A stretch of DNA of 64,000 nt from Saxidomus purpurata (lineage: Eukaryota > Mollusca > Bivalvia > Venerida > Veneridae): contig JAFMSR010000010.1 of assembly GCA_022818135.1 (NCBI GenBank), positions 8,657,532-8,721,531 of the forward strand, in the 5' to 3' direction. How positions within the stretch are numbered: the first letter of the stretch is position 1; each line of letters opens with the position of its first letter. Below the pieces are notes generated by a model, which searched no databases, had not been told where the DNA came from, and saw only the letters and a list, made by a program, of their open reading frames with translations. Below are positions 47,636-59,759 of the stretch, one piece after another. The position numbers and the translations under genes are program-made.

Positions 47636-48661
47636 ATGAAGTTCATAAAGTATCTGATGGTAGTCCTGTTGTGCAGTATACGTTCCGGCGAGTGTTTTTT
47701 TGGCGTTGACTTTTTTGAAGATTACCCCACCCACCATGTTTATAATACGGACGATCCTGTCATTTCTGTGGGGCATGTGTCATTTTATGGGAACTTTGTG
47801 ACTAGTTATAGTGCAATAGACAAGAAGCAGAAACATTTATCAAATAAATCCAGCTATACTGAGAACTTTTTACCTATATGCCGTTTATTGTGTGGTGATA
47901 TTCACCCGTGTCCAGGGCTTGTAATGCAGAACTCTACATCAGAACAAAGTGTAAATTTTAAATGCTTCAAAAACAGAGGTCTTCACTTCATTCACCTGAA
48001 TATTAGAAGTCTTATCCCAAAATTAGATGAAGTTCGTTTATTATCCAGAGAAACCAATGCAGCATGTATCTGTTTATCGGAAACTTGGCTTGACCATACG
48101 ATTTTTGACTCGGAGTTACACATCGATAATTACATCATTCGACGCAAGGATAGAAATCGACAAGGCGGAGGGGTATGTGTATATGTTCGAAGTGATATTG
48201 CCTTCAATGGACGGGATGACCTCGATCAAGATGATTTAGAAGCGACATGGATAGAACTTTTACTTCCGAAGTCAAAGCCAATTATCTGTGGTGTTATATA
48301 CAGACCACCTAAACAGTTAAATTTCTATGAACTCTTAGAATCAGTTTATTCTTCTACAAGTCATTTTAATGAGTATGAAAACATTTTACTTGGTGATTTT
48401 AATACAAATGTGTCTAGTTTATATAAGTGTGCTTTAATGAAAAGCTTGAGTTCTTTTATGGAAATGTTTAGTTTATTCCAGTTAATAAATGAGCACACCA
48501 GGATTTCAACATCATCATGTTCAACAATTGACTTGATATTAGTTTCTGACAGTGAAAGAATTTCACATAGTGGTGTTATAGATGTTTGTATTAGTGATCA
48601 CCAGATGATATTCTGTACCAGAAAGGTTCCAAAAATTTTATTGGTAAACATAATACAGTAA
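47636..48661 (+). pseudogene. LINE D polyprotein, N-terminal part: leader, 2A-like remnant, endonuclease
   Basis: The ATG in CAACAATGA opens MKFIKYLMVVLLCSIRSGEC, a classic-looking signal peptide (basic, hydrophobic, small polar). At about residues 86-95 the segment CGDIHPCPGL aligns with the 2A-type motif D(V/I)ExNPGP, but the essential Asn and last Pro are replaced. The APE endonuclease then shows LHFIHLNIRSL, CLSETWLD, GVCVYVRSD, CGVIYRPP, LLGDFNTN, STIDLILV and ISDHQMI. The frame ends at 48661 after a one-base loss in the A5 run at 48631-48635; the RT part continues in the next frame. Confidence 0.85.
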
Positions 48662-50868
48662 AACTTCGGTCATTGAAGAACTATAATAAGGAAGATTTTC
48701 AGCAATGTTTGTTAAATACAGACTGGAGTTCAGTTATCACTTGTGACACTGTTGTAGATGCATGGAACAATTTTAAATTAATTTTCATGTCAGTTATAAA
48801 TAATATCGCTCCGGTTAAAGAAGTTCGTATTAAACAACGTACTGAGCCATGGATTAATTCAGAAATTCTTCAATCTATAAAAGACAGAGATAAAGCTTTT
48901 TATAAGTTTAAGAAAAATAAATGTGATGAAAATTTTGTTATTTTCAAAGAATTAAGAAACAAAGCTCAGAATCATGTTCGTACCGCTAAACAGAAATACT
49001 TTACTGAAAAACTTACAGAAAATAAGTCAGACTCAAAAACTTTGTGGAAAACTTTAAAAGGTCTTGGTCTCCCCTCAAAAAAAGGTCAGTGTTCTTCTAA
49101 CATAGGACTGAACTTAGATGGTGAAATCTGTTTTGATAAGCTAAAAGTAGCTGAAACATTCAATGCATTTTATACTTCTGTTGCTTCTAAACTTGTTGAG
49201 AAACTTCCATCCTGTTATAACAAATATGGAAAAACATTTCTCTCTTGTTTCTATACTGATAAAGGTGTTAAACCTAATAGTTATTCTTTTTCAGTTGTAT
49301 CAGAAAACAGTGTTTTAAAGTACTTAAATAAGCTCAGTGCTAATAAAGCTACTGGTCTAGATCAAATACCGGCTAGATTTGTACGGGACAGTGCCTCCAT
49401 CATAGCTAGTCCTCTCACTCATATTGTCAATTTGTCCATTATTCAAGGCGTAGTACCGGATTATTTAAAGTCTGCCCGTGTTGTTCCTTTGTTTAAGAAG
49501 AATGACAAGACTGAGGTTGGTAATTATCGACCGGTGTCAATTCTTAGTATTGTATCAAAAATATTTGAAAAAATTGTATATGATCAACTTGAAAAGTATC
49601 TGGTTGAAAAAAAATTATTATATAGTTTTCAGTCTGGGTTCAGGCGCGGGTTTTCGACAGATACATGTCTTGTACACTTATCTGACTATATAAGATTCCA
49701 AATGGATAAGGGTCATATGGTAGGGATGGTACTGCTTGATCTCCAGAAGGCCTTTGACACTGTTGATCACAGTATTCTATTGATGAAACTTGGAGCCCTT
49801 GGGCTAAGTGAAGATGCCCTCAGATGGTTTAGGTCATACTTATGTGATAGACATCAACTGGTTGCTGTATCTGGTATATCATCTTCCTTCTCTAATATCA
49901 CATGTGGTGTCCCCCAAGGGTCCATACTTGGTCCTCTTTTATTTTTAATCTACGTCAATGACATGTCGGCAGTGGTAAAAAATAAATTACTTTTATATGC
50001 TGATGATTCTGGCATATTGGTTACAGGTAAAAGTAAAAACCAGATTGAAACTGTGTTAACCAGTGAACTAGAAACAGTCAGTGAATGGCTTAAGTTATCT
50101 TTGCATCTAGGCAAAACAGAGTCCATTTTGTTTGGCTCAAAACCTAAAATAAGGTCTCATTCCGGTATGGAAATTTCATGTAATGGCAAGATTATTGATT
50201 CTGTCCATTCAGTTAAATATCTTGGCGCCACTTTGGACCAAAGCCTGTCTGGTGAGCCTATGGCAAGGTCAGTAATTAGTAAAGCCAACGCTAGGTTAAA
50301 GTTCCTATATAGAAAGCGTGATTTTCTAACACAACATACAAGAAAGCTATTGGTTACATCCCTCATCCAGTGTCACTTTGATTATGCCTGTTCTTTCTGG
50401 TACCAAAGTTTGACACAGTTGTTGAAAAATAGACTTCAAACGACCCAAAATAAATTAGTGAGATTCGTCTTGAATATGGATTCTATGTCTCATGTTGGTC
50501 CAGACCAGTTTAGGTATTTAAAGTGGTTACCAGTTGAAAAACGGGTAAACCAAATTATTTTGGGTCATGTTTTCAAAGTTAAGTCAGGCATAGCTCCAGA
50601 TTACCTGGGTGAACATTTTAACCCTGTACACTCCTTACACACTCATCGTACAAGGTTTAGGGTAACCTCGTGTCCCAATCCTGATGACCCATCCATGTTA
50701 AATTTTAATGACAGTGGTTGTTTTTGTATTCCCAAGGTGAAGGGATTTGGTAAAAAGTCTTTTGCTTATCAGGGGTGTGTCCTTTGGAATAACTTGCCAC
50801 AGTTGATACGTAATATTACAGTTTTTAAGCATTTCAAGGAAGCCGTCAAACTTCATTTTTTGTCCTAG
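48640..50868 (+). pseudogene. LINE D polyprotein, reverse transcriptase part
   Basis: About 740 codons are open without a stop. After a linker (WKTLKGLGLPSKKGQ) come the RT motifs: NKATGLDQIPARFV, NYRPVSILSIVSKIFEK, FQSGFRRGFSTDT, VLLDLQKAFDTVDH (catalytic Asp), GVPQGSILGPLLFLIYVND, and LYADDSGIL (catalytic Asp pair) at about 49993-50013. A thumb region and the usual C-terminal block of this group follow (SFAYQGCVLWNNLPQLIRN). The reading frame enters from the deletion at 48631-48635; there is no good ATG of its own. All RT catalytic residues are intact, so this looks recently active or hit by a homopolymer sequencing error. Confidence 0.9.
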
Positions 50869-51354
50869 TTTTAACATTTTGTCTTATCATTCTTAACGAT
50901 CTCTTTGTATTTTTGTTTTAGTGTCTTATCATTCATAACGATCTCCTTGCATTTTTAAGTTTAATGCTTGAATAGGTATATTTGATATATTACTTTTTAA
51001 TCTAGTCTGTGCTTTTAGTGTCATAATACTGATTGATGCTCATATAACTGATTTTTTTTTATACAATACTTTGATCTCATCCATATATTGATGTTGTAAT
51101 AACCTAGGTCTGTGATATAATACAAATGTGATGCCATTAATTCATTTGAAGTAAATAATCGTGCCTTTCCGTGGTGTGCCATCAATGTCAAGGACCACAA
51201 TGGAAATAAGGGAGAATCACTTTTCCCTTTTTTGTGTTATCCTTGGTATTGATGTGCATATCATGGTTTATAAACTTGTGTATACATCTGATTATCTGTA
51301 TATGTATGCATCATGTTTGTTTTAACCATGTTTGTACATCTGTGATATACTAAA
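50869..51354 (+). other. LINE D 3' untranslated region
   Basis: AT-rich sequence after the stop, with a local duplication (GTCTTATCATTCWTAACGAT at 50881 and 50923). It leads directly into the tetranucleotide tract. Confidence 0.6.
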
Positions 51355-52378
<1,024 letters not shown>

Positions 52379-53460
52379 GGTGCCTGTTCGGCTTGATCAG
52401 GTGCTTTTGATCATTTTATCTGCTTAGAAACATTACCAGTTTTACATTTAGCAGCACAGTATTTCTCTGTCTTTTAATTTTCTTCTTTGAAAGATTACCG
52501 AGTTAATGCATACGCAATATGTAAAATGGTATACAATTAACACACAATAACCAACCTGGCTCATCCAGCTTCATAATTTACCGTGCATTTTACAGCTGTT
52601 GCAACTGATGTGAAAATACAGTAATTAATAGATGATACATAAGTGTCCTTTTTATTAATGATAATATACAACACTATTTTTGCGACACACAATCAGTAAT
52701 AGGACATAACGGTAATCACGCATGCAAATCCCCGGGGAAGAAATCCCACGGTCGGCCTTGACTACAAGCAATCAATAAAAAAACGTAAAAGAAAAGAGGT
52801 GAGCTGTATAAGAATCACTTTAGGGGCGTCATATCCAATTCGAAATCTTAAATAAATCACTAGCTTTTATTACATTGCAGTAGAATGTTGTGTACAATAC
52901 ATGTACATACTCATTATACAGCTTTTGACACTAAAGAAACGAAGCACATTCGGCTGAATAATCTTCGATTGCCTTTTTAATTATATACAATTATATTATT
53001 GTAACCAGGGGTTGTGGTGTATAAGAAACACTAACTCAATGTATGACCGCATTCGCTGTATTTATTACAGGCATGGAAATAAAGCCTAAAACAAATAAGA
53101 AGGAATAATTACAAATAGTTCAATATTCGTTATACAATTCCAAATCTCATTAAATTCACTAATTTAGATTATATCAAATTATCACAGTTAAGGAATACGA
53201 AAACAATCTAAAACCTTACCAGGATCAACTCCTTGAAGTATTTAGATACTAAATACGTAGATATCTATTCGCTTACAGTATTTCTGTATGATGATACTCT
53301 GAAGCACATCTTATACCTAAGGCAATAGAAGAAGAAGTGTCCAGGATAAAGAATGGAAAGGCGGGAATAGAACAGGGGTCATTCACGAGGAGTTTTAGTG
53401 AGCACATTCATACGACCTCTCAACTCACGCTGACATCTCTTGCGTAACCAACTATAGAAA
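52379..53460. other. No gene recognised
   Basis: AT-rich sequence after the microsatellite. No supported gene or repeat, and no continuation of LINE A or LINE D is recognised. Confidence 0.4.
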
Positions 53461-53469
53461 TAATACACA

Positions 53470-53570
53470 GTTAGGTATATACAGACGACACAATACAGTT
53501 AGGTACGGACACGGTTACAGTTAGGTAAATAAGACACGATACAGTTAGGTGACTACGGACAATACAACAT
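53470..53570. repeat. Degenerate short tandem repeat, 4 copies
   Basis: ACAGTTAGGT occurs four times at about 25-27-bp spacing, separated by related words such as GACACRAT and ACGGACA. Confidence 0.7.
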
Positions 53571-53647
53571 GGACGACACATACGCATAGCAGACGAATTA
53601 ATACCAGGGTTACATTATATTAGCTTATTTGTTTTCCTTCCTTATTG

Positions 53648-53745
53648 TAGTCTGTCTCCGCGGTGTAATTGGTAAAGACACCTGTAACAGAACAGGCGTA
53701 CTTTTACGAATGAGTTCGAGTCCCATCCAAACCGATTGTTTTTTT
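53648..53745 (+). mobile_element. tRNA-like SINE head
   Basis: A-box-like GGTGTAATTGGTAAAGACA and B-box-like GAGTTCGAGTCCCA are spaced as in tRNA genes. The putative acceptor ends do not pair, so a functional tRNA is unlikely. A T-run and AT-rich sequence follow. Confidence 0.5.
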
Positions 53746-54197
53746 TTACATTTTTCTTATGTTTTACTTATCATGTTCAGCTTTTAAACCATTTTAAAAT
53801 GTTTTACGGCAAATAATCATAAAAAGCTTCAGTCATGTCAAACTATACGAATAATGGCAATGAAATATTAAGACATACTGTATACGTATTACTCGATAAC
53901 AATAAAGTTTCGATACTACAGGTCAGTCAGTAGATGTGGTGTCGTGTCATGTTTTGCTTGTTCAACCAGAACTGGTTTCCTTGATTTCTTTTGGGACCAT
54001 GCCTCAACATCAACCATCACCAATTTCCAAAATATTGACATGTCAGTTTTGTTTTGTCGGCCCGCTGATACTTTGTATCACAGTTTTTCTTGTTTACAAT
54101 TGCAGTTGGATAAAATTAGATAACTGGACAAACATTCGCCACCGATGCTAGATGGCCACAAATACACACACACATTGAAATAAAACCACTTTCAAAT

Positions 54198-54353
54198 AAT
54201 TCAAAAGTTCACTCTTTACTAAATATTTCGCCCTACTGGCTTACCGGTTACGTCAATAACGTTATATGTGAAAATGTAAAACAATTTGTGTATTTCATCT
54301 ACTGAAGAAGGCCAATTGGCCGAAATATTTAGTAAAGAGTGAACTTTTGAATT
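54198..54353. mobile_element. Fold-back element, 33-bp perfect inverted repeat
   Basis: AATTCAAAAGTTCACTCTTT and the following 13 bases (54198-54230) are exactly complementary to 54321-54353, with a 90-base spacer. Just inside the right arm is CTGAAGA-AGGCC-AATT-GGCC-GAAA, a small hairpin of the type seen at the ends of some Penelope-like elements and reminiscent of a hammerhead core. No coding capacity. Confidence 0.8.
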
Positions 54354-54669
54354 GTTTCATAATTATTCTCCCTTCGGAGTTACTTTTTGTGTATAGTAAA
54401 ACCACTTTGATTTTGGTAAAAATGGCAAAGATTTGACGACACGAAAGAATCCCAAAGTAAGGTACATGTATTACACAGTTTTGGCAACAGGACTGCCTGC
54501 TTACGATTTAATACATAAAGTACAATGTACATGCACACTATAGTGCCTTTCCCTTAAAGATAACGCTTTCCTTAGAGCTGTATCAGCTCTCTCCTCTTTA
54601 TTGAATAAGTAAACTTGAATGTTTTTTAGTTATGCTACTGACAAAATGTAGCAAAATTAATGTAATTGT

Positions 54670-54905
54670 GTGTTCCTCGATAGCTCAGTGGTTACGTTTG
54701 CCTCCAGAACGGTAGGATCCGGGTTTGAATCCCAGCCCGAGCACGAGGTATGTCCATGGGCAAAGACACTGATGGTTCACGTGCCCCAGTCCACCTAGCT
54801 GTATAAATGGGTAGCAGTGAATGAAACTCACAGCCTCTCTCTCTCTCTCGCAAGCGAGATGACACCTGGAATAAGTGTTCGGGAACGATTCAATAAGCTA
54901 CGGAG
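54670..54905 (+). mobile_element. tRNA-derived SINE, near full length
   Basis: A clear A box (GATAGCTCAGTGGTTACG) and B box (GGGTTTGAATCCCA) come first. A body follows with the conserved invertebrate SINE segment CCAGTCCACCTAGCTGTATA and AATGGGTA, then a short (CT)n run and a tail region. It is transcribed by Pol III if active. It shares its 3' domain with the tandem array at 18980-19235. Confidence 0.8.
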
Positions 54906-55530
54906 GTTTCTTTGTAATCGAACCAAAATAAATTCGTATAAACTAATGTTTTATTAAAATTGGCAATAGAAAATTGTTTTTAAATGTTTTGGTATTCTTT
55001 TACTTTGGTTTAAACAATATTTTATTGAGAAATCACATGTTATACATACTTAATATACAACAGCATAAAGGATTGAGTAGAAAGCTCTGGGCTGATTTAT
55101 AAACTCCTTATTTATAGTTAGCAATCGAATTTAAAACGTTAGGGAAAGCTAAATTTATGCACAATAAGAACTTAAATAGTTCTTAAGTCTCTATGTTTCT
55201 TTTCGTACCCGTATTAAATAATACGAACATTTTCTGAAAGTATTTTCTGCATCAATAGTTATACTCAGCTACATTACTATCGATAGCCAGTGTGGTATGA
55301 CAAAGGTAACACGTATATTAAACGTGCATCTTTGCTGGAAACCAAACGACGATGACGTCGTTAAAATGATGTTATGTTTACTATGCTTTCTGATGACGAT
55401 TTCCGCGATTTTAGACCTTTAAAAAAAAAACTCAACAAAAGTAGTGTTTGAAACATGAAATCATGAAACAGAAAAAATGTTGGTATCGATTTGATATCAC
55501 GATAATTTCACTCGATGACACCAAAAACAG
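54906..55530. other. No gene recognised
   Basis: AT-rich sequence without a supported feature. Confidence 0.4.
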
Positions 55531-55532
55531 TT

Positions 55533-55642
55533 ATTTTCACGAGTGGCGCAGCGAACGATACCATAAACTAAGAAAGATATGTTACATTTACATTGTATGT
55601 ACATGTAATTTCAAACATCATAAGGACGCCACTCGTGAAAAT
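55533..55642. mobile_element. Small inverted-repeat element, 16-bp perfect arms
   Basis: ATTTTCACGAGTGGCG (55533-55548) and its exact reverse complement (55627-55642) enclose 78 bp. MITE-like; the open frame 55448-55708 crosses it by chance. Confidence 0.7.
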
Positions 55643-56149
55643 ATCACTTTTTGTAGACCGAATACGGCTGAAAAAGTACTAAGAAGGTGGCTATCAAGTG
55701 AAAGATAATAACAAATCGTGTCTTCTTCAAGTAACTAGGGTGAGATTGCATTCTTTTTTTCAGAGAAGAAAATGCATCCAACTTTATGTATAGCGTTGTG
55801 AGACGAATGCTTATCTCTCTGTTTGGAAGAGATGGCATGTTCATCAATTAGTTTTTTTTTGAAGATTAATATATTTAATACGGTAAATGCTTGGGAAAGT
55901 GCGCGTGCAGTAGGATCGGTTCCTGGTGTAACGTTTCTTCTTTCTGTTTTTTATATTTATCCGAGCGGTCGAACTTTTAACTGCACAACGCGAGCTACTT
56001 TACACTTATAGATATACTTTTTCTCAGGCTACTTGCCTATTGATTATATACAAATGATTATGAGAAATGATTGGTTACTCTCAATAATTATGTATTAAAT
56101 TAAAATAAAACTATAAATATTACACTGTCCTAAGCTTCTATGATATTAA

Positions 56150-57130
56150 ACTGTGCTTCCCCGGGCACCGAAGTACCCGCAGGAATTAAAGTTATATATC
56201 AACCTACTAAACTTAAGTGTCTTTCTCTTTCCTATGTCCTAAGATAAACCTCGCCTCCCCGGACGCTGAAGTACCCGTGGGAATTGAAGCTATCTATCTA
56301 TCTATCACAACTATACGAACCTATTTCAACCGTAACGCTTATAATAGTGTATGTTTCTCCGGACGCCGAAGTACCCGCGAGAAAACCTTTCCAACACTAT
56401 TATACTTCGTGTAACGAACACGTCACAATTCTATTCCTCTACAACCCAGGCTGCTAGCTAATATATTTACATCCATATCCGGACGCCGAAGTACCCGCGA
56501 GATATATGGTTTCAGTTATATTATTGTCCTAAAGTCCTAGCAAGCTAATTAATTACATCTCGATGTGATCTCTTCGAAAGTCACCACCGTTCTTCTGTTT
56601 TGTACCACTTTCACCGTAACCCTTACAACAGTGTATGTTTCTCCGGGCGCCGAAGTACCCGCGAGAAAACCTTTTCGAAGACCATTGTACTTCGTGTTAC
56701 AAACACTTTACAGCACTATTCCTTTACGACCCAGGATGCTAGCTAATATATCAACATCCATCTCTGGACGCCGAAGTACCCGCGAGATATATGGTTTCAG
56801 TTAAATTATTGTCCTAAAGTCCTAGCAATTTAAATGTCTCTCCGGACACCAATGCATCCGTGAGAAAATATCTCCAACACATGAAACTCTGTCTTACAAA
56901 CGCTACACTGCACTATACCTCTACGACCCAGGCTGCTAGCTAATATACCTACATCCATCTCCGGACGCCGAAGTACCCGCGAGATACATGAACATTGTAT
57001 ATGGTATCAGTAATATTAGTTCTAAAGTGCTAGCAAGCTGTAGCAATTTCGCGAGCGACTCATCTCATAGACCCAATCTTTTGTTTTATACCACTTTCAC
57101 TTTCCCCAGACACCTAGGCACCTGCAGGAA
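56150..57130. repeat. Array of a GC-rich ~24-bp motif in a complex higher-order repeat
   Basis: A motif close to CCGGACGCCGAAGTACCCGC, often preceded by TCTC and followed by GAGA, occurs about nine times (near 56160, 56257, 56358, 56479, 56642, 56765, 56841, 56961 and 57107). Spacings are 76-163 bp. The spacers also repeat: the block GTGTATGTTTCTC ... CCCAGGMTGCTAGCTAATAT ... GAGATATATGGTTTCAGTTA ... CCTAAAGTCCTAGCAA recurs at about 284 bp, with a third shortened copy. No coding frame persists. I do not recognise the family. Confidence 0.85.
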
Positions 57131-59570
57131 TATAGTTTCCGTGGTAATGGCAAGCGGACAGTTTACTTAACAATTTTTCCTGGGAATTACCAGTACTCTC
57201 CTTGACTTGACCCAAACGCAAGTGACCAATGCTTGATTTGAAGCTAATTTTATAAAGGTCCGTCCGTAAGAGCAAATATGTTAGCTTGAATTTGTGGATG
57301 AGACCTCAAGTGACCAATCAATGTGCCCTCTTTTATATGAATGAAAGTATTATGGGTAATATGGAACATCTCATTCATTAGATTAACCCATTTTAAAAAA
57401 TGCATATATGAATGGGGGTGTCAGGTTAAAACTCTTACTACACTGATATCAGCGTTATTGCTTTAATGTTAAATACGATTTACCCCTGTAGATTAATCTA
57501 AATACTAGATACTCTGAATGATTACTTTAAACTCAAAACTACATTTAAACAATATCTGGCCAGATCATTAATTCCTACTTTCTCTTTAAAATGCAAATGG
57601 TGGATTGGAAATAAGGGGAAGTAACTCAGGCCAAATTCTGCTATACTGTTACACTGGATATACATTACAAGACAAGGTTTTTACAGATATACCGGGCATG
57701 CTCGAGAGGCTAAGACCTGCATTCATCGTTAAACTCGTTGTTACAGTTTCACAACGTAAGAATCTTAAACGGAGTATACTAACTTTTATTTAAAGAAACT
57801 CGCACATTCACTACCTAAAATAAACTAAGAATGTGTGTGTGTGTGTCTGATAGTGCAAAAACAAATAAACACAAGACGAAAAACGAGACGAGACAAGTTG
57901 ACAGTGATGTTCAGTCAGAAATGCATTATCATAAATATAACTGCTATCTATGCAAGCCTTTTCATTAATGTCGGATTAAATCCTAGACGTTTGACATCTA
58001 ATTCGAGGAATTTATCTAATCTTAAGCAATTGAAGACTTTGATGAATATGTTTTCTCCAGGGACAGTAATAAGCAATCAGAATTTAAAAACACCGAATGG
58101 CCTTATCGCCTTTATCACGTAACATTTGGCTGGATATATCCAAATGAATGAAAATGAGAAAATCATTATTCCCACAGAAATTGAAGTCAGTTTTATATAC
58201 ATGTATATATATATGCAACCGACTTCCTAGGAGAGCGTGTTTCAAATTTGTCAACGTCTTATATTTAATGGCCTTTAATAGTGTTGATCGCGATTGGACA
58301 TGTAACGGTAACATTAACATTCATGTATGAATTTGAGCTTTTCTACATTTTTGATAAAGTGAAGACTTTAAAGCGGAATTAAGCACATTTTTTTCAAGTA
58401 AAAATCCAGCTAAAATAGGTGTGTGTACAAAGGGTAGAAGAAATAATAGCTTTAAACCCAATACAACAAACTCTTCCTGCTACCAGTACGAAATAATAAC
58501 TTTCCAAATATCACTTTTCCTATTTTGACTGGGAGAGTTAATTTAAGAAATAAACAACTGCATGCAGGAGTTGCTTCCCTTCCACTGCCGAAATATGTAC
58601 CGGCAACAACACGTATAACACAAGGGAGATCACTGCCAAGAAAGGAATTATTATTTTATTAGTCCATTTTTTTATTTCTAAAGCACCAACTTCAAATACT
58701 AATGCGGCATTATCATTAGTTTAACACACTTAAAAGCACAGCAACCGAAAATTGCTTTTACAAAACTGTCACCAAAAATACACTATGTGCAATGTCACTC
58801 TAATTATTCTACATTGAATTTAATTGCACATATTGACAATGCAAAATATTTTGCATATTTTGCATATTCGTAATACTATAAAAATGTATCAGATCTGTGT
58901 AATACAACTAATGTACATGATGAGAGAATCCTCAGAAGCTATATAGATGCTAAACAACTTTTTTTGTGTTAAGATTCGATGTTTAGGATAGAAATTAAGA
59001 ACATGTAAACTCTATTATACCTTCTTTTAAACGAAAAAAAGGAAGGAAGACGTAGCAAATAATCAACATAAATACAAAGACTAAATCATTTGTTCCTTTA
59101 GCAGTTCAAACAAAACTTTTGATAAATAATTAATGTGCGTCTTCTCTTTGCTGCTAAGATTAACGGGATAATAATAACACGTGATGAAAAGTAGCGAGCA
59201 CTGGCATTGTTCCAATTATGATCTGTTTTCTTTCTGATACTATTACCCGACACCTTTCCTTGAAACCATCCCTTTCAATAATTCAATAACATCCTACAGC
59301 AAGTAAATGTGAAATATGTTGGGTGTTGATTTCGCAATCTCACTCCGTCAAAGTCTTAATCTATTATTCTGTAGGTGTATTGTAATCTGCTATTTTGTTT
59401 GAAAGCTTTCAATCTGCGTTCACTCGTCAAATTAAGAGTAGGAACAAGTTCAAAATGACACATTAAATTATCAAATTTTGTTTACAGATATTAACAGACA
59501 GTAACTCATTTGCCTTTATGGACTTAGTAAATAAATTTATCTACTTTTTACATAGTTCTTGCAACTTATA
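57131..59570. other. No gene recognised
   Basis: AT-rich sequence with a short (GT)n run at about 57831-57847. Overlapping opposite-strand frames at 57835-58330 have no domain. Confidence 0.4.
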
Positions 59571-59589
59571 TTATCCACTCAACGAAAGA

Positions 59590-59710
59590 ATGGACAGTGG
59601 AGGTCACAGTCAGCTTCCGTTGCTCGGATTCTAATTTATGGCCTCCTGGTTAGGAGTCCGACGCTTTACCCCCACACCACGTCGTCTCTCTTACGGAGCT
59701 TAAATGGGCT
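59590..59710 (-). mobile_element. Degenerate tRNA-like SINE head
   Basis: Read on the minus strand, GACGACGTGGTGTGGGGGTA, CGTCGGACTCCTAACCAGG and a decayed B-box (TTAGAATCC) resemble a tRNA-derived SINE head with a CCT anticodon region. Low certainty. Confidence 0.45.
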
Positions 59711-59759
59711 AAACCTACTGCATCATTTTCCCCACAGCGGTCATTTTTAGTAGGAAATA

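Larger units (their letters stand above)
47200..51354 (+). mobile_element. LINE D: CR1/L2-like non-LTR retrotransposon, nearly intact
   Basis: This plus-strand element has a leader (about 47200-47635), an endonuclease-RT frame (47636-50868) and a 3' region (50869-51354) that runs into the (ATCT)n tract. RT motifs GVPQGSILGPLLFLIYVND and YADD place it in the CR1/L2/jockey-type group. One base is missing in an A-run at 48631-48635; otherwise the long frame is open. The 5' boundary is approximate and no target duplication was found, which is usual for this group. Confidence 0.85.

Noticed and set aside
53648..53745. Possible functional tRNA gene
   Set aside because: A and B boxes are present but the ends do not form an acceptor stem. 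SINE head preferred.
56150..57130. CRISPR-like look: short conserved motif separated by spacers
   Set aside because: The spacers themselves repeat, lengths vary from 76 to 163 bp, there are no cas genes, and the context is a eukaryotic repeat-rich genome.
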